Source: Spirochaetaceae bacterium
GTDB taxonomy: Bacteria; Spirochaetota; Spirochaetia; Treponematales; Treponemataceae
Direction of reading: 5' to 3'
Length of the DNA stretch: 64,000 bases
NCBI GenBank assembly: GCA_017416145.1
Contig: JAFQDD010000016.1
Location: forward strand, 158,464 to 222,463
This document shows positions 32,375-41,574 of this stretch, in pieces. Positions within the stretch are counted from its first letter, which is position 1, and each line of letters opens with the position of its first letter. The position numbers and the translations under genes are program-made. The notes beneath the pieces were generated by a model. It was not told the origin of the DNA. It saw only the letters and a program-made list of their open reading frames with translations, and did no database searches.

Positions 32375-33910
32375 ATGATAGGAACATTTTGGGCTTTAAT
32401 CCCTGCAATTGTAGCTATTGCTTTAGCACTAATCACAAAAGAAGTTTATTCTTCTCTATTTATTGGTATTGTAATCGGAGGAATTTTCTATGCAATAGAT
32501 GCAGCCTCAGGATTTACAGGATTTTTTACACATATTTTTAGCGACGGAATGATTGCTCAACTTTCTGACAGCTGGAATGTTGGTATTTTGGTTTTCTTAG
32601 TTGTACTTGGAATTATGGTTGCTTTAATGAACAAAGCTGGTGGTTCTCAAGCATTTGGAACATGGGCAAAAAAACACATTAAATCAAAAGTTGGTGTACA
32701 ATGTGCCACAGTTCTTCTTGGTGTAATGATTTTCATTGATGACTACTTTAACTGTTTAACAGTTGGCTCTGTTATGAAACCAGTTTCAGATAAATTTGGT
32801 GTTTCAAAAGAAAAACTTGCATATTTGATTGACGCAACCGCCGCCCCAATTTGTATTATTGCTCCAATTAGTTCTTGGGCAGCAGCAGTTGCAGGTTTCG
32901 TTTCAGAAGGAGAAAACGGTTTTACTCTTTTCTGTAGTGCAATTCCATTTAACTTCTACGCAATTCTAACAATTATTATGGTTTTATCCATGATTTTTAT
33001 GAAGTTTGAATTTGGAGAAATGTCAAAATACGAAAAAGCTGTTCAATTTATGGACACTGTTGTTTCAGATGATGATGAAAAAGCTGACTCAAAGGGAAAA
33101 GTAATTGATTTAATTTTACCTATTGCATTGCTGATTTTTTTCTGCGTTATCGGAATGATTTACACAGGGGGATTTTTCGACTCTGAATCAGGCAATTTCC
33201 ACAATATCGTAAGTTCTTTTGCAGATTGCGATGCTTCTGTTGGTCTTGTTCTCGGTTCTTTTGCAGCCTTTGTGCTAACAATCATCTTTTATCTATGTCG
33301 CAAAATCATTTCCTTTAATGAGTGTATGGCTTGCGTTCCAGACGGATTCAAAGCTATGGTTCCAGCAATCTTAATATTAACTCTTGCTTGGACTCTAAAA
33401 GCAATGACAGACAGTTTAGGTGCTGCTGATTACGTTGCAGGTCTTGTTTCTGGTTCTGCAGAAGGTTTGCAATTATTCTTACCTGCAATTATTTTCATCA
33501 TTGGGTGTTTCCTTGCCTTTGCCACAGGAACATCTTGGGGAACTTTTGGTATCCTAATTCCAATTTGTATTGCAATCTTCCCAGTTGGAAACCCACTTCG
33601 CATTATTTCAATTTCAGCTTGTATGGCAGGAGCTGTTTGTGGCGACCACTGTTCACCAATTTCTGATACAACAATTATGGCTAGTGCTGGAGCCCAATGT
33701 GAACACGTAAAACACGTTTCAACACAGCTTCCATACGCAATTAGTGTGGCTGTTATCAGTTTTGTGGCTTATATTGTGGCCGGTATCACACAAAAAATGG
33801 GAATCGTAGCAAGTGCAATTATTTCTTGGGTAGTTGCTTTAGTTGTATTGTATGGATTCTTATTCTTTATGAAATCTCGCCAACAAAAAACTACAAAAAA
33901 AACAAAATAA
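32375..33910 (+). CDS. NhaC-family Na+/H+ antiporter-like transporter
   Basis: The 511-residue membrane protein has about twelve helices. Typical NhaC-superfamily blocks are VFLVVLGIMVALMNKAGG, GVMIFIDDYFNCLTVGSVM, DATAAPICIIAPISSWAA and late CGDHCSPISDTTIMAS. Members exchange Na+ for H+ or, in some branches, malate/lactate or amino acids. An AAGGAT ribosome site precedes the ATG. Confidence 0.88.
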   Translation: MIGTFWALIPAIVAIALALITKEVYSSLFIGIVIGGIFYAIDAASGFTGFFTHIFSDGMIAQLSDSWNVGILVFLVVLGIMVALMNKAGGSQAFGTWAKKHIKSKVGVQCATVLLGVMIFIDDYFNCLTVGSVMKPVSDKFGVSKEKLAYLIDATAAPICIIAPISSWAAAVAGFVSEGENGFTLFCSAIPFNFYAILTIIMVLSMIFMKFEFGEMSKYEKAVQFMDTVVSDDDEKADSKGKVIDLILPIALLIFFCVIGMIYTGGFFDSESGNFHNIVSSFADCDASVGLVLGSFAAFVLTIIFYLCRKIISFNECMACVPDGFKAMVPAILILTLAWTLKAMTDSLGAADYVAGLVSGSAEGLQLFLPAIIFIIGCFLAFATGTSWGTFGILIPICIAIFPVGNPLRIISISACMAGAVCGDHCSPISDTTIMASAGAQCEHVKHVSTQLPYAISVAVISFVAYIVAGITQKMGIVASAIISWVVALVVLYGFLFFMKSRQQKTTKKTK

Positions 33911-33935
33911 GGTGATATTTTCACTTTAAAACGAC

Positions 33936-33980
33936 AAAAGCTTTTCAGAAAAGTTTTATCTTTTTTGAAAAGCTTTTTTT
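33936..33980 (+). terminator. intrinsic terminator after the NhaC gene
   Basis: AAAAGCTTTTC pairs with GAAAAGCTTTT around a 20-nt AT-rich loop and is followed by seven T. It lies between convergent genes and may work on both strands. Confidence 0.85.
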
Positions 33981-33996
33981 GTAGTTTCCAATTTTT

Positions 33997-34617
33997 CTAT
34001 TTTACAAAACTTCTATCATGTCCAGGGTAAACTCTGATTCCCTGTGGTAATTGGTCAAGTTTCTTTAGCGATTGTTCCATTTCAGACATAGAACCACCTC
34101 TTAAATCCGTCCGACCAATACCATCATCAAACAAAGTATCCCCAGAAATCAAAACTTTTTCAGTTTCATTGTACAAACACACAGAACCTGGAGTATGTCC
34201 CGGAGTATGAATGACTTTCCAACCAAAAACATCTTTTCCATCTGTTAGAGCTTCATATCCAGCAGGAAATGGAAATCCAAGACTTTCAACATTTTCTACC
34301 CAACTTGTAAGACCTAAATTGTAAAAATCTTCTGTATGATAATGCCAACCATTACTTTCGATATAAAATCCGTCATTTGGATGGATAAAAACTTTTGCAT
34401 CTGGATATTTTGAAGAAAAATAAGGAAGATATGCCACGTGGTCAAAATGACCATGAGTTAAAATAATAGCAGTCAACTTCGGTGGCATATTTGATTTTAA
34501 TTTATCTGTAATTCCTGCCGGATCTATCAAAAGAGAATAATCTTTGCCTTGGTATTTTCCCAAAATCAAATATGTATTTGTTCCCAAATATCCAGTAGGA
34601 ATACAGGTTATCTTCAT
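33997..34617 (-). CDS. MBL-fold metallo-hydrolase (glyoxalase II-like)
   Basis: The 206-residue protein has the zinc-binding motif THGHFDHVAYLP, a later HTPGHTPGSVCLY block, SGDTLFDDGIGRTDL and the C-terminal PGHDRSF. Together these resemble the small glyoxalase II/YcbL branch. It should hydrolyse a thioester or similar bond using two metal ions; the substrate is not known. It follows the DbpA-domain gene by 10 nt. Confidence 0.88.
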   Translation of the reverse strand: MKITCIPTGYLGTNTYLILGKYQGKDYSLLIDPAGITDKLKSNMPPKLTAIILTHGHFDHVAYLPYFSSKYPDAKVFIHPNDGFYIESNGWHYHTEDFYNLGLTSWVENVESLGFPFPAGYEALTDGKDVFGWKVIHTPGHTPGSVCLYNETEKVLISGDTLFDDGIGRTDLRGGSMSEMEQSLKKLDQLPQGIRVYPGHDRSFVK

Positions 34618-34627
34618 TTGTAAAATC

Positions 34628-35311
34628 CTAGTAATTTCCGTGTTGTTTTGCAGCAGCTTCTACAGCTTTTTCAGCTAAAGCATAAGCAGCTCTGTCTTCT
34701 TCATCGTATTGATAGTTATCTTCTGCATTTAGTACTTCATTATCAATAGCGTCTGAAGCAACAACTTCAGCATCATCATTTTTGCGTGAATATGAACAGC
34801 TTAGTTTTCTTCCACGATATTCTAATCCGTCAAGAGATGAAATTACTTTATCACAATCTTCTGCATACAATTGAACAAAAGAATAATTATCTAATACACG
34901 AATATCACCAATGCGACTTCTTTCTACACTAGAATTTTGAACGATTAGAGAAATTAAGTCTCTTGGGAAAACTCTTCTGTTTCTTCCAATACTAATAAAA
35001 ACTGTTGCAGCTAATTCTTCATCAATTACAACTCTTGGAGCTGGTTCTCTGTCTTGACGGAAGAATTTTTCACCTTGATCATAACGACCTCTACCTTTGA
35101 AACCATCACGACGATTACGGAAGTTTTCTCTTCTTCCTGTAAAACCTGAATTTTTTGCTAGATAAGCAGCAACATAAGAACGAAGAGTAAAAGGTACATT
35201 TTTTTTGAATAGTTTTTTGTACTGATTCAATTCAACTGGATCTTCTTCATTTTTTACTCTCTCTACTGCATTTTTCAGCATTTCCACAAAACGTTGTTCC
35301 TCGAATGACAC
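34628..35311 (-). CDS. stand-alone DbpA-type RNA-binding domain protein
   Basis: The 227-residue protein has an N-terminal helical region, a basic Arg/Gly stretch (FTGRRENFRNRRDGFKGRG, 57-75) and a DbpA C-terminal-like RRM domain: ATVFISIGRNRRVFPRDLIS, RIGDIRVLDNYSFVQLYAED, YRGRKLSCSYSRK. In DEAD-box helicase DbpA this domain recognises 23S rRNA hairpin 92, but no helicase core is present here. An acidic, Ala-rich tail follows. It may act in ribosome assembly or supply RNA binding to a separate helicase; that is inference. Confidence 0.8.
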   Translation of the reverse strand: MSFEEQRFVEMLKNAVERVKNEEDPVELNQYKKLFKKNVPFTLRSYVAAYLAKNSGFTGRRENFRNRRDGFKGRGRYDQGEKFFRQDREPAPRVVIDEELAATVFISIGRNRRVFPRDLISLIVQNSSVERSRIGDIRVLDNYSFVQLYAEDCDKVISSLDGLEYRGRKLSCSYSRKNDDAEVVASDAIDNEVLNAEDNYQYDEEDRAAYALAEKAVEAAAKQHGNY

Positions 35312-35398
35312 TGGAATCTCCTAAAATAAAAAAAATTTAATTTCGGTTAAGCAATTTTCAATAAATCTTAACTCGAATATTTTTGAGTTTTTCAAAAA

Positions 35399-36307
35399 TT
35401 ATAAACTCAAAACAAAACCAGTTCCTAACTGGGTAAAACCACAAGAAAGTAGCATTTCAACTACAAAGGGTGAAATCAAAACACTTGGAACTAAAACCCA
35501 TTTTATACCGCGTTTTTTTAATCCCATAATACATTGATTTACAAGTTCTTTTCCAATTCCTAACCCACGAAAAGCAGGTTCAACATAAAGAGCAGAAATC
35601 ACAGATGTATGTGTAGCTTCTTGCCCAAAACCAAAAGAAATACAAGTTCCTGCAAACTCGCCTTCTACAGTTTCTGAAATCACAGAAAACTCAGACTCTG
35701 GATCAAATGTTGCAAGTTGATTTTTCCACAATTCCGCCAACGCAAAACCAATTTCAGAATTATTTTGTTTTTCAAACTCTAAACAAAACAATTCTGAAGC
35801 CGAAAACAAAATCTCTGAATCATTTTGATAAGTTTCTTCATTTTCATAAGCAATTCTAAATACAAAATCATCATAAACGATATCAGTATCTTCTGGTTCT
35901 TCACCTAATCTTTCCAATCCCCAGGAATCCAACAAAGTATTATACCAATTTGAAACGATTTGTTTCATCTCTTTTTCTTTGAAAGAATACCAAAGTTTTT
36001 CTACTTCTGGATATTGATGCAACACATTTTTGAAGTTTCTAAAAACTCCCTTTCCTGCAAACAAAACACCTCGTAATTCTTCTCTAGCCAACGGATTTCT
36101 CAACAAAGAAATGAACCGCTCCATTAGCTTAAAACCTTTTATCGAATCCCAGGTGGGAATTGTGTAATATCTTTCTTCATCAACCTTTTCTACAGTTGAT
36201 TTAATAACAGTTTTTTGGTCAACAGAGTCAAATAAATAGTTATTTCCCTGATCTTCCATAGCAAAAACTATTAGATTTCGTATTTCGTCTGTCAACTCAA
36301 ATTGCAT
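35399..36307 (-). CDS. GNAT-family N-acetyltransferase
   Basis: The 302-residue protein has an unusual N-terminal half without known motifs. Its C-terminal GNAT domain has VISALYVEPAFRGLGIGKEL near 245, the acetyl-CoA pyrophosphate-binding loop (R-x2-G-x-G/A), and SCGFTQLGTGF at the end. It transfers an acetyl group from acetyl-CoA to an unknown acceptor. The large N-terminal extension suggests a specific substrate domain or degenerate second GNAT. Confidence 0.8.
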   Translation of the reverse strand: MQFELTDEIRNLIVFAMEDQGNNYLFDSVDQKTVIKSTVEKVDEERYYTIPTWDSIKGFKLMERFISLLRNPLAREELRGVLFAGKGVFRNFKNVLHQYPEVEKLWYSFKEKEMKQIVSNWYNTLLDSWGLERLGEEPEDTDIVYDDFVFRIAYENEETYQNDSEILFSASELFCLEFEKQNNSEIGFALAELWKNQLATFDPESEFSVISETVEGEFAGTCISFGFGQEATHTSVISALYVEPAFRGLGIGKELVNQCIMGLKKRGIKWVLVPSVLISPFVVEMLLSCGFTQLGTGFVLSL

Positions 36308-36343
36308 AGTCTATTGTATCATATTTCTCAAAAAAACAAAATA

Positions 36344-36940
36344 CTATAATTCAGTTCTTGTCTTTACAATTTTAGAAACAAGTCCGTAATCCAAAGCTTC
36401 TTCTGCATTCATCCAGTAATCTCGCTCTGTATCTTCTGCAACTTTTTCTAAATCTTTGCCAGTTTCAAAAGAAATAAGTTTATTTAACTTTTCTCTAAGT
36501 TTTTCAATTTCCTTTGCATGGATTTCAATTTCTGTAGCAGTTCCTTGAATTCCACTTAAAGGTTGATGGATAAGATAATGACTGTTTGGAAGAGCAATTC
36601 TTCTTTCTTTTGGAGCAGCTAAAAGTACCAAAGCTCCAGCACTAGCAACCAAGCCCATACCGATTGTATAAACCGGTGCGTTAATAAAGCGAATCATATC
36701 GAAAATTGCGTAACCAGCATCTGCATCCCCACCAGGAGAATCAATAAAAATACGAATTGGGTCGCTAGAATCTGCTTCCAAAATCAATAGTTGTTTAATA
36801 ATCTTTTCTGCTAAAGCCTTGTTGATTTCTCCACTTAACAAAATCTGACGTGTTTTCAAAAATTTCACGTTAAATGCATCTGGAGTGTCGTTTTTTGGAT
36901 TCTTTTCTTTTTCTTCTGCGTTCAAATTGATATTAGTCAT
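36344..36940 (-). CDS. clpP: ClpP, ATP-dependent Clp protease proteolytic subunit
   Basis: The 198-residue subunit has catalytic Ser100 (MGLVASAGALVL), His125 (HYLIHQPLSG) and Asp174 (TERDYWMNAEEALDYGLV). It assembles with ClpX or ClpA ATPases in the cytosol to degrade unfolded or tagged proteins. ASAG replaces the common ASMG around the serine. The N-terminus is about 20 residues longer and more hydrophilic than E. coli mature ClpP. The leader holds a perfect 14-bp palindrome at 36963-36976. No clpX adjoins it. Confidence 0.92.
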   Translation of the reverse strand: MTNINLNAEEKEKNPKNDTPDAFNVKFLKTRQILLSGEINKALAEKIIKQLLILEADSSDPIRIFIDSPGGDADAGYAIFDMIRFINAPVYTIGMGLVASAGALVLLAAPKERRIALPNSHYLIHQPLSGIQGTATEIEIHAKEIEKLREKLNKLISFETGKDLEKVAEDTERDYWMNAEEALDYGLVSKIVKTRTEL

Positions 36941-36962
36941 ATTTTCCCTTAAAAAATTTATT

Positions 36963-36976
36963 TCCTAATATTAGGA
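36963..36976. promoter_or_regulatory. 14-bp palindrome in the clpP leader
   Basis: TCCTAATATTAGGA is a perfect palindrome located about 25 nt upstream of the clpP start. It is unlike CIRCE and could be an operator or a leader hairpin. Confidence 0.35.
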
Positions 36977-37024
36977 TAATATAAATTATAGTTCTTTTCT
37001 AAAAATAATATAGTAAAAAATCAG

Positions 37025-37837
37025 TTAGTTTTCAACATTTCTTTTTGAATCATTCCAAAAATCATCCATTTTTTGGAAATTTTCTTTATCTAATGCCAAG
37101 CCTTCTTCAGACATTTTTTGTTCCACAAAGGCAAAGCGTTTTCTAAATTTTTCATTGGCTCTTTCCATAGCTAAAGTTGGGTCAACTTTGTATTTACGTG
37201 CAAGATTTACCACAGAAAATAGCAAATCCCCAATTTCTTCTTCTAGATTTTCTTGTGTTTGAGCCTGTTTTACTTCTTCAATTTCTTCGTTGATTTTTGC
37301 ATAAACTTCCTCCGAAGAATCCCAGTCAAAACCAACTTTTGCGGCTTTTTTTTGGATTTTGTAAGCTTGGATAAGTTGTGGCATTCCCTTTGAAACAGAA
37401 TCTAAAATGCTTTTTCCACTTCTGCCCTCTGCCTGGGTTTTGATTTTTTCCCATTGGGTTAGCACTTCTTCAGAAGTTTTTGCACCACCTTCCAAAGCGT
37501 AATCTTTTCCAGAGGATTCTTTAAAAACATGAGGATGGCGGCGAACAATTTTTTCTGAAACTTCGTTTAGCACACTGGCAAGAGAAAATCCTCCAGCTTG
37601 TTCGTACATATATGCAATCATAGAAGCGTTAAGCATAACATCGCCTAATTCTTCTTTTACGTGTAAAGTATCCTTTTGATTTATAGCGTCTACAGCTTCA
37701 AAACATTCTTCCACCAAGTCGCTACGCATAGTTTCTGGAGTTTGTTCTCTATCCCAAGGACACCCATCTGGAGCCCGTAATCTTCCAATAATCTCATACA
37801 ACCGCCCAAAAGCGATTTCAGTCTTGTTCATTTCCAT
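37025..37837 (-). CDS. mazG: MazG, nucleoside triphosphate pyrophosphohydrolase
   Basis: The 270-residue protein has two MazG domains, as in E. coli MazG. The first has CPWDREQTPETMRSDLVEE and EELGDVMLNA, the second KINEEIEEVKQA and EEEIGDLLFSVVNLA; both keep the ExxE and ExxD metal motifs. It hydrolyses non-canonical or excess NTPs to NMP and PPi. It lies 26 nt after pth on the same strand. Confidence 0.93.
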   Translation of the reverse strand: MEMNKTEIAFGRLYEIIGRLRAPDGCPWDREQTPETMRSDLVEECFEAVDAINQKDTLHVKEELGDVMLNASMIAYMYEQAGGFSLASVLNEVSEKIVRRHPHVFKESSGKDYALEGGAKTSEEVLTQWEKIKTQAEGRSGKSILDSVSKGMPQLIQAYKIQKKAAKVGFDWDSSEEVYAKINEEIEEVKQAQTQENLEEEIGDLLFSVVNLARKYKVDPTLAMERANEKFRKRFAFVEQKMSEEGLALDKENFQKMDDFWNDSKRNVEN

Positions 37838-37863
37838 AGTATTTACCCATTCCTAAACTTGAT

Positions 37864-38487
37864 TTATGTTGATGGTGCCAAATTCTTCTTTTTCCACGAA
37901 TTTAGTAAATTATCAGGATTTTTTGCAAATAGGTCGTTCATCAGTTTTTCTGTTTGTGGAAAAATCTGGCTTAAAATAATTTTTTCATCGCTGGTAAAGT
38001 TTGAAAGCACGTATCCTGCAATATCCTTGTGGTCAGGGCGGCCAATTCCAAAGCGAAGTCGCCAAAAATCCGCTGTACCAAGATTGTCTTTAGTGGAGCG
38101 TAAACCGTTGTGTCCCCCAAGTCCCCCAGACCATTTTAAGCTAACTGTTCCACAAGGAAGCTCCAACTCGTCATGAACCACAAGGACTTCATCCGCTTTG
38201 ATTTTGAAAAACTGCATTAGAGCAATTATGCTTTCCCCAGAAAGATTCATATAAGTTTCTGGCTTTAGAAAATATACACTTTCCCCAATTAAATCATCTT
38301 TTAATTGATTTTCACCCACCAAAAGGCTTCTATCAATTTTACAAAATTGACCTTTAAACTTTGATTGCCAATTAAGTTTTCCAGAAAATGAAAGACTTTT
38401 TTCAAAAAGCCAAGCCACATTATGGCGAGTATTTTCATATTCTCTGCCGTAATTTCCCAAAAAGGCAACTAGAGAGATTTTTTTCAT
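37864..38487 (-). CDS. pth: Pth, peptidyl-tRNA hydrolase
   Basis: The 207-residue enzyme releases peptidyl-tRNA that drops off ribosomes. Motifs are LGNYGREYENTRHNVAW with the catalytic His22, YFLKPETYMNLSGES, VLVVHDELELPCG and GGHNGLRS. The usual N-terminal GLGNPG appears as AFLGNYG, a small deviation. Its start overlaps the proC stop by 4 nt, so it is coupled to the proline genes. Confidence 0.93.
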   Translation of the reverse strand: MKKISLVAFLGNYGREYENTRHNVAWLFEKSLSFSGKLNWQSKFKGQFCKIDRSLLVGENQLKDDLIGESVYFLKPETYMNLSGESIIALMQFFKIKADEVLVVHDELELPCGTVSLKWSGGLGGHNGLRSTKDNLGTADFWRLRFGIGRPDHKDIAGYVLSNFTSDEKIILSQIFPQTEKLMNDLFAKNPDNLLNSWKKKNLAPST

Positions 38488-39299
38488 TTTCTGCCGCCCA
38501 TTTCCATAGAACGCTCTGTTGCAGCAACGGCAGCTTTTATTACAGCATTTCTAAAACCAAGTTCTTCTAGTTTTTCTACACCGGCAATAGTTGTGCCTCC
38601 AGGAGAACAAACTCCGTCTTTTAAACTAGCTGGATGTTGCTTTGTTTCCAAAACCATTGCTGCAGCTCCCTTTAGAGTTTGGGCTGCATAAATATATGCT
38701 TGGTTTCTTGGCATTCCAAGTTTTACAGCTGCGTCTGCTAAAGCTTCAATAAATACAAAGCCGTAAGCAGGACCAGAACCAGAAATCCCTGTAACACAAT
38801 CCATAAGTTTTTCTGGCACTTCTTCAACAGTTCCTGCCTTTGCTAAAAGTGCTTTTACAGTGGCTTTTTCTTCTGCTGAAATATCATCATCTCCACACAT
38901 GGCAATCATAGCTTCACCAACTGTAGCTGGAAGATTTGGCATTAATCTAATAAAACGAGAAACAGTTAAAGCTGATTTTTTAAGTTTTTCTAATTCTAAT
39001 CCTGCTGCAATTGATACAAAAACTGGTAAATCTTCTTTTGCCACAAGAGAAGTAATGTCTTTTAAAACTTCTCCAACAAAATTTGGTTTTACCGCAATAA
39101 AAAGATAGTCAACTTCTGTGGCAACTTCTACAGAATCTTTTTTAGCCACAACACCTAGTTCATTTACAAGATTTTCCACTTTTACAGAATCAGTATCGCA
39201 AACAAAGATATTATTTCCAGGAAGGGATTTTGAAATTCCCTTAATTAAAGCACTTCCCATCATTCCACAGCCAACAAAACCAACTTTTATATTTTCCAT
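38484..39299 (-). CDS. proC: ProC, pyrroline-5-carboxylate reductase
   Basis: The 271-residue enzyme performs the last step of proline synthesis, with the Rossmann motif VGFVGCGMMGSALI at the N-terminus and the C-terminal GVCSPGGTTIAGVEKLE signature. SGSGPAYGFVFIEAL lies in the middle. The ATG at 39299 follows a GGAGG site by 11 nt; a TTG six codons upstream is possible. Confidence 0.95.
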   Translation of the reverse strand: MENIKVGFVGCGMMGSALIKGISKSLPGNNIFVCDTDSVKVENLVNELGVVAKKDSVEVATEVDYLFIAVKPNFVGEVLKDITSLVAKEDLPVFVSIAAGLELEKLKKSALTVSRFIRLMPNLPATVGEAMIAMCGDDDISAEEKATVKALLAKAGTVEEVPEKLMDCVTGISGSGPAYGFVFIEALADAAVKLGMPRNQAYIYAAQTLKGAAAMVLETKQHPASLKDGVCSPGGTTIAGVEKLEELGFRNAVIKAAVAATERSMEMGGRK

Positions 39300-39344
39300 A
39301 TAATTAAAATCCTCCAAAAATCACTTTTATCAATTTAATTTTTT

Positions 39345-40145
39345 TTAAGCATTTTCAGCCAAAAACAAAGTTCCCTTTCCAGAACCGTCTACCAATCGCA
39401 CCAAAGCATTGGCACTGGCTCCATTTGCCAAAACCATTGGAATATCATAAGAAACAACTTTTTCCGCAGCTTCAAGTTTTGTTTCCATACCGCCAGTTCC
39501 AAAACTGTTAGTTGTTCCAATAGTGATTTCAGAACGCAATTTTTTAATATCTGGCACAATTTCTACAAGTTCTGCATCTGGGTTTTCCTTTGGATTTTTG
39601 GTGAAAACTCCATCAATATCGCTAAAAAGGATAAGCAAATCTGCATTCCACAAAATAGCTGTTAGGGCAGAAAGGTTATCGTTATCGCCGATTCGGATTT
39701 CATCAAAGGATACAGAGTCGTTTTCGTTGATAATAGGAACTACACCTTCGTCCACAAGGGTAAAAATTGTGTTTCGCATATTTAATGTGCGGTGATCATT
39801 TTCAAAATCATCCTTTGTGAATAAAAGTTGCCCAATGTGAAGTCCACATTCTGCAAAGGCTGTTCGCCATTTATCCATCAATTCAACTTGCCCGATTGAA
39901 CACAAGGCTTGACGATAATGGATATCTTTTTTTCTTTCCCAGCGGTCGATTGTAGAAACTCCTGCAACCTGAGCTCCAGAAGAAACCAAAACAATTTGTT
40001 TGCCTTCTTTCATTAAACTTGCACATTGATTTGCAAATTCTCTCATAAAATCAATATTTATTTTTCCATCAGCCTTTGCCAATGTATTTGAACCAATTTT
40101 TACAACTATTTTTTTTGCTTTTGAAACAACTTCTTGAACTGTCAT
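39345..40145 (-). CDS. proB: ProB, glutamate 5-kinase, short form without PUA domain
   Basis: The 266-residue amino-acid kinase domain has KKIVVKIGSNTL at the N-terminus, LVSSGAQVAGV, INENDSVSFDEI, FSDIDGVFTKNP and GTGGMETKLEAAEK. It phosphorylates glutamate. E. coli ProB has an extra C-terminal PUA domain of about 100 residues, absent here. The start overlaps the proA stop by 4 nt. Confidence 0.95.
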   Translation of the reverse strand: MTVQEVVSKAKKIVVKIGSNTLAKADGKINIDFMREFANQCASLMKEGKQIVLVSSGAQVAGVSTIDRWERKKDIHYRQALCSIGQVELMDKWRTAFAECGLHIGQLLFTKDDFENDHRTLNMRNTIFTLVDEGVVPIINENDSVSFDEIRIGDNDNLSALTAILWNADLLILFSDIDGVFTKNPKENPDAELVEIVPDIKKLRSEITIGTTNSFGTGGMETKLEAAEKVVSYDIPMVLANGASANALVRLVDGSGKGTLFLAENA

Positions 40146-41422
40146 CTAATTTGCCCTTCCCCATCAATTAAGTATTTTGTAGTTGTTAATGCTTTTAATC
40201 CCATTGGACCACGAATGTGCATTTTTTGTGTGCTAATTCCAAGTTCGGCTCCAAAACCAAACATTTCCCCGTCTGTAAAGCGAGTTGAAGCATTTACATA
40301 AACACAAGAAGCGTCTACTTTTGCTTGGAAAGTTTTGGCGTTGTCTGTGTTTTTTGTAATAATTGTTTCAGAGTGTTTTGTGTTGTGAGCATTTATGAAA
40401 TCAACAGCTTCTTCTGTGGAAGAAACAGTTTTTATTGCAAGAATATAGTCTAAAAACTCTGTATCAAAATCTTCTGGAATTGCTTTAGAAACTTCTGCTT
40501 TGTTTGTAGCTTGATTGTTGGCATCCATAACAATTTGATACGAAGCTTCGTCGCAACGGAAAGCAGCTTTTCCATCAAATTTTGCAACTAGTTTTGGTAA
40601 AAACTCTTTTGCAGCTTTTTCGTGAACAAGCAAACATTCTATTGCGTTACAAACTCCAGGGCGTTGTAGTTTTCCGTTGGCAGCGATATTGGCAGCCATT
40701 TCAAAATCTGCACTTTCATCCACAAAAGCATGGCAAATACCGCTTCCTGTTTCAATAACTGGCATTTTTGCTTTTTCCACAACGGTTTTAATAAGATTTG
40801 CACCGCCACGAGGAAGCACAACATCAATGTAATCTTTTGCTGAAAGGATTTCATCAACTTCTGCGTGCTCCCCAGAGTCAGCTAATTCTATAGCAAGTGG
40901 AATCCCAGCTCCGGCCACTTTGCAGTTTTCAAGTCCGGCTTTTATCACTTTTAAGATTGCTCGGTTTGATTCAAGAGCAGAAGAACTTCCTCGGAGCAAA
41001 ACAGCGTTGCCGCTTTTGTATGCAAGAGCAAAAACATCTACCGTAACATTTGGTCGTGATTCATAAATGACTGCGGCAACTCCCATTGGTACCCGTACCT
41101 GACGGATATTTAGCCCGTTATTTGTGTTCCAACCAGCTACAATTTCACCAATTGGGTCTGGCTGACGAATAACTGAATCTATTCCGTTTATAATTGAATC
41201 TATTCTTTCGTTTGTAAGTTTTAGGCGGTCTACAAGGCTTTCTTTCATGCCCTTTTCACGAGCCTTTGCCACATCTTTTTCGTTGGCAGCAAGAATAACA
41301 GATTTATTTTCTGCAAGAGCAATTTTTACAGATTCTAAGGCAGCGTTTTTTTGATTTCCGTTTAGCAAAGCAAGAGCTTTTGCTCCTTCTCGCAAAGATT
41401 TATAAATATTTTCTAAGTTCAT
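40142..41422 (-). CDS. proA: ProA, glutamate-5-semialdehyde dehydrogenase (gamma-glutamyl phosphate reductase)
   Basis: The 426-residue enzyme reduces gamma-glutamyl phosphate. It carries the catalytic Cys in LQRPGVCNAIECLLVH, with VIYESRPNVTVDVFAL and SARFTDGEMFGFGAE-like (STRFTDGEMFGFGAEL) blocks as in the family. The ATG at 41422 has an AAGGTGA site. It leads the proA-proB-proC-pth run, with a hairpin at 41484-41554 in front. Confidence 0.95.
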   Translation of the reverse strand: MNLENIYKSLREGAKALALLNGNQKNAALESVKIALAENKSVILAANEKDVAKAREKGMKESLVDRLKLTNERIDSIINGIDSVIRQPDPIGEIVAGWNTNNGLNIRQVRVPMGVAAVIYESRPNVTVDVFALAYKSGNAVLLRGSSSALESNRAILKVIKAGLENCKVAGAGIPLAIELADSGEHAEVDEILSAKDYIDVVLPRGGANLIKTVVEKAKMPVIETGSGICHAFVDESADFEMAANIAANGKLQRPGVCNAIECLLVHEKAAKEFLPKLVAKFDGKAAFRCDEASYQIVMDANNQATNKAEVSKAIPEDFDTEFLDYILAIKTVSSTEEAVDFINAHNTKHSETIITKNTDNAKTFQAKVDASCVYVNASTRFTDGEMFGFGAELGISTQKMHIRGPMGLKALTTTKYLIDGEGQIR

Positions 41423-41476
41423 AAAATCACCTTTTAAGTTATTTAAGTTAATAATTGGATAATAATAAATTTTAGT

Positions 41477-41554
41477 AAAAAAAAACCACAGAAAGACACA
41501 GGTGTACAAAAATCTCTAAAAGAAATTCGGTATGGGCTGTGTGCATCTGTGGTT
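41477..41554 (-). terminator. terminator between the 184-residue protein gene and proA
   Basis: On the minus strand AACCACAGA...CACAG pairs with CTGTG...TCTGTGGTT around a large loop, followed by nine T. It lies 55 nt upstream of the proA start, so it may end the upstream transcript or serve as an attenuator of the proline operon. Confidence 0.75.
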
Positions 41555-41574
41555 TGCTAGTTTAGAAACTGTTT

